A DNA stretch of 5,265 nt from Candidatus Margulisiibacteriota bacterium. Lineage in GTDB: Bacteria > Margulisbacteria > WOR-1 > O2-12-FULL-45-9 > XYB2-FULL-48-7. The notes beneath the pieces were generated by a model, which was given only the letters and a program-made list of their open reading frames with translations, was not told the DNA's origin and did no database searches. Made by a program: the position numbers and the translations under genes. The stretch lies in contig JAQUOB010000101.1 of assembly GCA_028717325.1 (NCBI GenBank), positions 1 to 5,265 of the forward strand, written 5' to 3'. Below, one piece after another: positions 1 through 5,265 of this stretch (its first letter is position 1; each line of letters opens with the position of its first letter).

Positions 1-3000
1 GCCTTCGGGGCTTTCGCTCTCGGCCGCTACCTGTTGGTCGGCCGCCGGAAAGCGAATATGGACAGGCAGCTGCAAACTCTTGACCAAACGCAAAGGGACA
101 AGATCTGGAACACCGTAAAAGTCGCGGGCACCGCCGCGGCAATCGGCGCGACTGTTTTCCTGGCCGGCCCGGCTTTGACGGTCGGCAATCTGTTCGTCTT
201 TGCCGTGGTGCTTGGTTTCACCCACAACTTTATTCACTCCAACCAGTCGCAGAAAACCGGCCTTCATCAGAAAGACAAAGTCCGGCCGGTCTTTGACTTG
301 AAATCACTCTGGGAAAATGTCCGCAGTGTGGCCGGCGCGGTCAGGACCGTCTTCAAGCCCGGCGTCGACATGGTAGACCCGCTGGTCTCTTCGTATATCA
401 TGGTTTTATTGACCCAGGGCGCTCACTGGAATCTTAACGCCGTTTCCGGTTGTTACACGGCCAACGATTACAAAAAAGCGGTCCAGATGATCCTCAAACT
501 GCTCAACCCCGAAGCCCAGAGGATGCGCAATATTTTAAAAAGCGGCTACGCTGACCTAAAGAAGGCCGCAACCACTGCAGAAGCCCGCGACGCTTTGGCC
601 ACCGCGCTGGAAGAGACCGCCCGCTTTATGGACAGATCGGCCAACGGCGATCTGAAAAGCCGCTCCGGCCTCGCTTTCCTCAAGGACGGGATGTTCTGTA
701 CCGGCCTGCCGATCGATCGCAATATTTTCCAGGGTTTGTTCGATCAGGAAACCGACAATCTCTGGCGGGCTTTGGTCGACGCCCGCTATGTTAACAAAGA
801 CCGGATCCCCCTCGACAGTAAGAAGAAGGGCATTAAATTGACCGACGCCATGGTCAAAGCAATGTTTGAGGCGCTGACCGGACTGGAAAAACTCTCCGAG
901 CTGAAACAACCTTCCGATGACGAGAAGAAATTGCTGGCCGAAAAAAGAAAAGATGAATATCTCATGTCCGCTTTTGAATTTTACAAGACAGCCAAAGGAT
1001 TAGAAGCCAAGAAAGCCCCTGACAAAAAGTCCGATCCGCAGGAGTGGGAAAAGAATATCGCTCAAGCCGGCGTCGAGCTGATCATCAACCGTTTCCAGGC
1101 CCGCGGCGACCAGGACCTCCGCGTCCACGGCGAACACATTCGTTTTGCCGCCCGCGAATATGAAGAAACCGCCCGCCTGGTCCGGCGCATGGATGTTTCA
1201 CGGGTCGATCTGGATTCACTTAAACAGAAATTTGCTCAGCGGCTCAATGCCCTTTATTGCCGGGCTTATCCCCACTCCGACACCACCCCGGTCCGGTTTT
1301 ACGCCAACATCCTGCCCGACGGCTATAACGCCAAACAATTCGCCATCGACTTCTGTCAGCAGGTGATGGCTGATTTCGTCGGCGGCTTTGATCTGGCAGT
1401 TCTTTCTCCTAACGGGCAGGTCAAACTCTGGCTGGTGCCGATGAAAGTGGTCAAGGACTTTAAAAAAGATTATCGGGAAGTCATGGCGATCGAGAGCCGC
1501 GATACTGAGGGGGAAGACCTGCGCTTAGGCTGGTACAAGCGGGATGATCACGATATCGTCAACACCACTTTGAGCGATATTCACCACATTGATAACACCG
1601 CCCATTTTGATAAACACGGGCATGACATCAAAAAATATCCGACCGCCGAAGTCCTGACCCCGCCGCAGCTGGAGAAAGCTCCTTTGCGCGATCCGTATTT
1701 AAGCGAGTTGTACGGCCGGGAACACGTTGAGGCGCAGGAATTCTACGATGTCGTCTACCGGGACGGCTCACGCTTAAGGATCTTTGCCGACGGCAGCCAA
1801 AAAGGGATCGAAGTTATCCGCGACCAGAACAACCAAGTGATCGAGATCAGGATTTCGGACACTCTGGAAGGGAAAACCCCGCTCTTGATCTTGCCGGGCA
1901 CCGAGCGGCACCAATATGTTGCCGCCAACACCAGTACCGTGCTTGATGAACCAATGATCGACGCCGGGCTTTTGGCTACGATCAAGTCCGGAGATATCCC
2001 TCATCCGTGGGGCGGCTCGCTGGTTAAAGACGCGGACATCGCTCCCCGCTGGCGCTTCATGTATCCGACCGAATACACCAGCGTCAGCGACGCCGACCAG
2101 ATGGACATCAATGTCACCAACCTGCGGCTTTTCCACACCCGCGCCCTGCCGCACCTGCGGATCATGTACCGCCGGCCGAGGACAGAAGATGTTCCATATT
2201 CAGAAGCGATGGTCGACAGCCCTCACGATTCTCTCTTAGAAGTCGGTGTGGCCAATGTTTGGATGGTGCTGAAAACCAAATTGGCCGACGGCCGCGAATT
2301 ATATTTCCCGCTCAACATGAACAAAGAGAACGAACGGACGTTCGGCGGCGACCTCTGGAAATATATTGACGAGACCAAGCCGTTAGAGATCGTAAAAAAA
2401 GATACTGGTTACTTTCTGAAAATCACCCCGCGGCAGGCAGCGTTTAAAGATCCCGATTTCGTGGCCGCGACTGAAATAGAGATCAACGATCGAGGTACTT
2501 ATCAGGTTATGAAGGACGGCAATTACAACAAGCGGGACTCGATCCTGGAAGTGCCCCTGCCGCTGGAAATGGTCGACCTGGCCGACAAGAACATGTTTGA
2601 GGCAGGCAGTATCCACATCGATCCGGTCCGCTACGGCGACGTCGGCGGACCGGTGCCGGTGATGGACTATATTTTCCTCCGCCACAACGCTGAGGGTGCT
2701 GTCACCGATAAGGCCCGTGAGCGGGTCCTGCCGCGGCGCCTGGCGCAGCTGGTCATCAATGGCACCTACTCTCTCTTGAGTGAAGCCGAGATAGAGCACG
2801 TTGAAACAGTCGACAATGTTTTGAACAGGGAAGACCTGCCCTACACGGACAAAAAAGGTCTCGTGCACCTGGCAATGACCGAAGAAGAATACCAGGCCTT
2901 CAAACCCTGGATCACGCCCTATCATGGCAAACGCGGAGCACAATGGAACCCCAAAGGCGAGGTCACGCTGGAAGCCGCCCATTTCAACGCCGTGTGCGAA

Positions 3001-3084
3001 GCGATCTATGATCAGATCTCTTACCGGCGCTTTATGCCGGATGACAGGTGCCGGACCTTCTGGGAACCGGGCGAGGTTAGCTAA
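1..3084 (+). CDS. Large membrane-anchored protein of unknown function, 5'-truncated
   Basis: I do not recognise this protein. The frame is open from base 1 to the TAA at 3082-3084, giving 1027 visible residues (numbered from the first codon in the window). The gene probably begins upstream: codons before the first ATG (58) keep the strong third-position G/C bias, and they encode a hydrophobic stretch followed by a basic loop (GRRKA), as at a membrane-helix end. ATG 58 is the fallback start, with only a weak GGAA upstream. Residues about 39-61 and 62-79 look like two membrane helices, with another weakly hydrophobic patch near 127-140. Residues about 145-200 and 291-352 are charged, Ala/Lys/Glu-rich and probably helical. 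Residues 515-542 are dense in His and Asp. Residues about 586-620 alternate strands with two DGS turns, and the C-terminal half looks beta-rich. No catalytic signature was identified. It is tightly linked to the downstream gene, so a shared complex or pathway is likely. Confidence 0.9.
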   Translation, partial: AFGAFALGRYLLVGRRKANMDRQLQTLDQTQRDKIWNTVKVAGTAAAIGATVFLAGPALTVGNLFVFAVVLGFTHNFIHSNQSQKTGLHQKDKVRPVFDLKSLWENVRSVAGAVRTVFKPGVDMVDPLVSSYIMVLLTQGAHWNLNAVSGCYTANDYKKAVQMILKLLNPEAQRMRNILKSGYADLKKAATTAEARDALATALEETARFMDRSANGDLKSRSGLAFLKDGMFCTGLPIDRNIFQGLFDQETDNLWRALVDARYVNKDRIPLDSKKKGIKLTDAMVKAMFEALTGLEKLSELKQPSDDEKKLLAEKRKDEYLMSAFEFYKTAKGLEAKKAPDKKSDPQEWEKNIAQAGVELIINRFQARGDQDLRVHGEHIRFAAREYEETARLVRRMDVSRVDLDSLKQKFAQRLNALYCRAYPHSDTTPVRFYANILPDGYNAKQFAIDFCQQVMADFVGGFDLAVLSPNGQVKLWLVPMKVVKDFKKDYREVMAIESRDTEGEDLRLGWYKRDDHDIVNTTLSDIHHIDNTAHFDKHGHDIKKYPTAEVLTPPQLEKAPLRDPYLSELYGREHVEAQEFYDVVYRDGSRLRIFADGSQKGIEVIRDQNNQVIEIRISDTLEGKTPLLILPGTERHQYVAANTSTVLDEPMIDAGLLATIKSGDIPHPWGGSLVKDADIAPRWRFMYPTEYTSVSDADQMDINVTNLRLFHTRALPHLRIMYRRPRTEDVPYSEAMVDSPHDSLLEVGVANVWMVLKTKLADGRELYFPLNMNKENERTFGGDLWKYIDETKPLEIVKKDTGYFLKITPRQAAFKDPDFVAATEIEINDRGTYQVMKDGNYNKRDSILEVPLPLEMVDLADKNMFEAGSIHIDPVRYGDVGGPVPVMDYIFLRHNAEGAVTDKARERVLPRRLAQLVINGTYSLLSEAEIEHVETVDNVLNREDLPYTDKKGLVHLAMTEEEYQAFKPWITPYHGKRGAQWNPKGEVTLEAAHFNAVCEAIYDQISYRRFMPDDRCRTFWEPGEVS
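115..237 (+). other. Two predicted transmembrane helices in the first gene
   Basis: Codons 39-61 encode an Ala/Gly/Val/Leu-rich segment, and codons 62-79 encode a second one rich in Phe, Val and Leu (including LFVFAVVLGF). They are separated only by a short Pro/Gly-containing turn, as in a helical hairpin. The basic, polar segment before them (RRK to WNTVK) would be cytoplasmic by the positive-inside rule, which would put the large downstream region on the cytoplasmic side as well. Bases 1-42 encode what looks like the end of an earlier helix. Judged by eye from hydrophobicity, not from a predictor. Confidence 0.65.
1543..1626 (+). other. His/Asp-rich cluster in the first gene
   Basis: Codons 515-542 of the first gene contain six His and seven Asp in 28 residues, including DDHD, IHHID and HFDKHGHD. 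Such density suggests metal binding, but I recognise no named metal-site motif (for example HD-domain or metallophosphatase order) with certainty. The flanking sequence gives no further hint of function. Confidence 0.4.
3073..3076 (+). promoter_or_regulatory. Ribosome binding site of the second gene
   Basis: GAGG lies nine bases before ATG 3086, a good Shine-Dalgarno match at normal spacing. It sits within the last codons of the upstream gene, whose stop is one base before this ATG. Ribosomes ending gene 1 would therefore stop at the start site of gene 2, which points to translational coupling. The site decides the start: an in-frame ATG at 3041 has no comparable purine-rich element, and the next Met codon at 3116 lies inside the gene. 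Confidence 0.75.
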
Positions 3085-3085
3085 A

Positions 3086-5265
3086 ATGACAACGCATTAT
3101 GAACCAATACACAGAATGAGCGTTTTTAATCCGCCGACGGTCAAGAATGCGGGAGCCAGACCGCTGCTTTACCACAACGGGGAGATCGCCCAACTCAACG
3201 TCATCAACTGGCACGGGCGCAGCTGGGCGTGTGATCCACGTCAGCTGGGTTATAACGCTGCTACCGGCAATGAAGCTCATCTGCACGTAACCGGGATGGG
3301 TACTCCCAATCGCTTTTGGCATTCAATTCATGCCGATAAAAGAGGCGAGGGCTGGGTCATGGGCCGGTTTAGCGGCCAACCGGGCAAGCCTAAGGGCAGG
3401 ATAAAATGGACACCTTTGGAGACCAGCCAGGTTTCACCTCTTTTATGGGGAAAAGTTTCCTCTGCCGCTGCTTATCTTGGCCGGGAAGTCTGCCAGGAAA
3501 ATATCGTCGCTTGCCGGGCTGACGGGCTGGATGTAGTCACCACCCACATTTCCGGCGATCAGGACCGGCGGCTCATTTCTATTAACCCCAATGACTGGGC
3601 AACGAAACATCCCGGCCGAAAAGCCATGATCGAACAACTCGACCAGATCGATCTGACGGAGATCAATTCAACCCGCCTTGAGGGCGATAAACTGATCCTA
3701 ACTTCAAATATCTGCGGCAGCGACGGACAGCCCCTGATTCACACGATCGATATCAGCTGGGTGCCAGCTGATGTCCGCAAGGCCATGTATAATCCAAAAG
3801 ATCATGATGAAAAATATTCCGTCCGGATCATCGAAGCCGATCCCCGGGAAGATTTTGAGTGCCGCGGGCGGGAACAAGTCGCGACTTTCTATAACGAAGT
3901 CAACGAACAGCTTGACCACGAGATCGTCCGCGTCACCCGCAGCAATGATTTTATCTTCTCCGTCAAGGTCGAGTTCAAACTCGGCCTGAACGATCCCAAT
4001 CCGAAGGAGTCAGTCGAGCTGACCGCGGATTCGCCGGAAGCAGTCAGCCGCCTGGAAAACTTTAAAACCCTGCCGGAACACGTTCAAGCCGCAGTGCTCA
4101 AGGCCTGCTGGAAAACTTTTGAAGTCGCTAACTTTAACTGGTCGAGGGTCGAGAAGAACGGCTTGCGCCGGCGCCGGTTCATTCAATTCTATGAATATCG
4201 CACAAGCCGGGTCAGGGATGCCTTGAAAGGACAGGTACCGTTAAAAGACGGGGAATCGATTGTCGTCATGAAGGTCCGCTCCGCCGCAACGGTCGTTCAT
4301 CTCGACGACGCCAACGGCCGGAAGAAAGGGGACGAAGAAGTCATCCCTCTGAACTTCGACCCGACCGAAGGCCACCCCGAGCAATATCGGCTGATGAATT
4401 TTGATCCGCGCCCCTTTGCCGCTTACAAAACCGGCTTTATGTCGCCGGTCGATACCGCCATCGCTCCCCAGCATCTGATCGATCCATATGTTATGGGCAG
4501 CGAGATCATGGCGGCGATCTGGCCGAAGGTCGACCAGCTCGGCTTCTTCGGCCCTTTCATGCTGACCGCCATGGCTTTCCCCCATGGCAGTGAATTCACC
4601 GATTTCTTTAATAATCCCTGGTACGTCAGGGCCTTCAGCTCAACTTCGCACAGTATCTTCGACGCCAAGCGGGACGCCGGTCGCAGTTACTCGCTTTTCG
4701 GCGACCAGCTCTTTATGAAAAAAATGGTCGGCGCCGCCATGGTCACCGGGCCAAACACCGATTCCGCCAGCCCGGTCCGCGAAGGCCGCCTCTTCCCGGT
4801 CAGGATGCCGGGCCAGAAAATGTTTTTCGTTAAAACCGCCATCCCCGGCTGGAACATCGAGGTCATCGAAGACGCGCTCTCTTCTTACATGTTCATGCGC
4901 ATGTTCGGTCTGGCGACCGAAACGACCGTTTTAACCTTGAGCGCCGGCGGCGGACTGGATAACTACCAGCTGGCGCTGATCGTCCAGCGCGGCCAGCGCT
5001 GGAACGCCGGTAAAAATATCTATCTCAAAGATGCCTGGGAGGGCATTTACGAAGACCTGTTCCGCGGACCAAACTTTTATTCGCCTAGCTCAATGTATCA
5101 GCGTGCCGCCGATCTTGTTTTTCGCCGCAACGGCGCGGGCGAAGGAGCTGGCCTCGATACCATTGATGCCAGGAACGGCCTGGCGGCGGTCCGCTCGCAA
5201 AAAGCAGCTAAAGTCGCGGCGGCCAGTGGCCAGCAGGCGCCGGCCAAACTATCGATCAAACCGAA
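3086..5265 (+). CDS. Large protein with possible divergent GT2-like glycosyltransferase region, 3'-truncated
   Basis: An uninterrupted frame runs from ATG 3086 to the window edge (726 codons, no stop seen). The start is supported by GAGG nine bases upstream and by the one-base gap after the preceding stop. The N-terminus (MTTHYEPIHRM) has no signal peptide or membrane helix, and I see no convincing membrane helix elsewhere in the visible part. Residues 42-108 contain five Trp (42, 47, 78, 90, 108) in a probable beta-rich domain of unknown type. An RRRR run lies at 361-364. Residues about 580-690 resemble the second half of processive family-2 glycosyltransferases: FFVKTAI, then a VIED motif (E595-D596), then QRGQRW (634-639) with NAG after it, then a later YQR segment. 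In that family the Asp of TED is the proposed catalytic base and QxxRW binds the acceptor or nucleotide. The donor-binding DD and DxD motifs were not located, so transferase activity is a hypothesis. An Ala/Lys/Gln-rich tail from residue 699 suggests a linker to another domain. Confidence 0.9.
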   Translation, partial: MTTHYEPIHRMSVFNPPTVKNAGARPLLYHNGEIAQLNVINWHGRSWACDPRQLGYNAATGNEAHLHVTGMGTPNRFWHSIHADKRGEGWVMGRFSGQPGKPKGRIKWTPLETSQVSPLLWGKVSSAAAYLGREVCQENIVACRADGLDVVTTHISGDQDRRLISINPNDWATKHPGRKAMIEQLDQIDLTEINSTRLEGDKLILTSNICGSDGQPLIHTIDISWVPADVRKAMYNPKDHDEKYSVRIIEADPREDFECRGREQVATFYNEVNEQLDHEIVRVTRSNDFIFSVKVEFKLGLNDPNPKESVELTADSPEAVSRLENFKTLPEHVQAAVLKACWKTFEVANFNWSRVEKNGLRRRRFIQFYEYRTSRVRDALKGQVPLKDGESIVVMKVRSAATVVHLDDANGRKKGDEEVIPLNFDPTEGHPEQYRLMNFDPRPFAAYKTGFMSPVDTAIAPQHLIDPYVMGSEIMAAIWPKVDQLGFFGPFMLTAMAFPHGSEFTDFFNNPWYVRAFSSTSHSIFDAKRDAGRSYSLFGDQLFMKKMVGAAMVTGPNTDSASPVREGRLFPVRMPGQKMFFVKTAIPGWNIEVIEDALSSYMFMRMFGLATETTVLTLSAGGGLDNYQLALIVQRGQRWNAGKNIYLKDAWEGIYEDLFRGPNFYSPSSMYQRAADLVFRRNGAGEGAGLDTIDARNGLAAVRSQKAAKVAAASGQQAPAKLSIKP
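4832..5125 (+). other. Possible GT2-like acceptor-side motif block in the second gene
   Basis: Within the second gene, FFVKTAI precedes PGWN and VIED (E595, D596), and QRGQRW lies at 634-639 followed by NAG. Processive GT2 enzymes such as bacterial cellulose synthase BcsA show a similar order: a basic/Ala/Leu segment, then TED, then about 35-40 residues to Q(Q/R)xRW and a nearby Gly. Here D596 to Q634 is 38 residues. Downstream, a Leu-Phe-Arg-Gly and a Tyr-Gln-Arg segment resemble the interfacial-helix region after QxxRW in cellulose synthases. The match rests on motif order and spacing only; the GT-A donor-binding half is not recognisable. Confidence 0.4.
5180..5263 (+). other. Ala/Lys/Gln-rich low-complexity linker at right edge
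   Basis: The last 28 complete codons of the second gene encode nine Ala together with scattered Lys, Gln, Ser and Pro and no aromatic residues, unlike the Trp/Phe/Tyr-rich sequence before them. This looks like an interdomain linker or disordered tail. Because no stop codon follows within the window, it is unclear whether the protein ends soon or carries a further domain. Confidence 0.5.

Noticed and set aside
34..36. TTG as the start codon of the first gene
   Set aside because: The frame is open upstream with the same codon bias and the residues before it look like a membrane helix, so the gene most likely starts left of the window.
556..909. 117-codon antisense open frame inside the first gene
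   Set aside because: Shadow of the sense gene, with no ribosome binding site or domain evidence.
2260..2316. Possible internal homology between the two genes (hydrophobic strand, loop, then Pro-Leu-Asn in both; compare 4262-4354)
   Set aside because: Only three identical consecutive residues and a general strand pattern are shared, which is too little to claim duplication without a profile alignment.
2383..2982. 199-codon antisense open frame
   Set aside because: It lies fully opposite the first gene, whose frame continues through it with normal codon bias. Antisense frames of this length are common opposite G/C-ending codons, and its translation shows no recognisable motif.
3041..3043. Alternative ATG start for the second gene, overlapping the first gene by 44 bases
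   Set aside because: No Shine-Dalgarno-like sequence precedes it, whereas ATG 3086 has GAGG at ideal spacing and abuts the upstream stop.
3800..3808. Asp-His-Asp (residues 239-241 of the second gene) as a glycosyltransferase DxD motif
   Set aside because: It lies about 355 residues before the TED-like motif, versus roughly 100 in cellulose synthase, and is not preceded by the usual hydrophobic strand.
4241..4585. 114-codon antisense open frame inside the second gene
   Set aside because: Shadow of the sense frame that runs unbroken across it; its composition mirrors the sense codons.
4568..4588. Perfect 7-bp inverted repeat (GCCATGG / CCATGGC) with a 7-base loop
   Set aside because: It lies inside coding sequence, has no T-tract and is made of a common palindromic core, so a terminator or regulatory role is not supported.

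Overview
The window is almost entirely filled by two very long co-directional genes on the + strand. Both are cut by the window edges, and I cannot assign either whole protein to a named family. There is no RNA gene, transposon, CRISPR array, terminator or intergenic space beyond one base between the two genes. Organism: a bacterium with moderately high GC (mid-50s per cent by eye) and strong G/C preference at third codon positions, using the standard code and Shine-Dalgarno starts. Nothing here fixes the lineage. Strings of 700-1000+ residue unrecognised proteins are typical of uncultivated candidate phyla such as Omnitrophota, but that is only a guess.

Region 1 (1-3084): the 3' part of a large gene whose frame is already open at base 1. 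The visible N-terminal part is hydrophobic: the tail of one membrane helix, a basic loop, then two further likely membrane helices (about 115-237). It continues as roughly 950 residues of soluble, unrecognised sequence. This includes a Lys/Glu-rich helical stretch, an unusual His/Asp cluster and a beta-rich C-terminal half.

Region 2 (3086-5265): a second gene begins one base after the first stop. Its Shine-Dalgarno sequence (GAGG) lies inside the last codons of gene 1. It runs off the right edge after 726 codons without a stop. Its N-terminal third is Trp-rich and probably beta-structured. Near its visible C-terminus is a set of motifs resembling the acceptor-side half of processive family-2 (cellulose-synthase-like) glycosyltransferases: an Ile-Glu-Asp (TED-like) motif, then 38 residues later QRGQRW followed by NAG. 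The first-half GT2 motifs (DD, DxD) could not be placed with confidence, so this is a hypothesis. An Ala/Lys/Gln-rich linker then leads out of the window.

Working model (inference): the genes form one translationally coupled unit. A membrane-anchored partner (gene 1) would work with a large, mostly soluble partner (gene 2) that may carry a divergent glycosyltransferase domain, perhaps for a surface glycan. The decisive evidence lies outside the window, in the missing 5' end of gene 1, the missing 3' end of gene 2 and the flanking genes.
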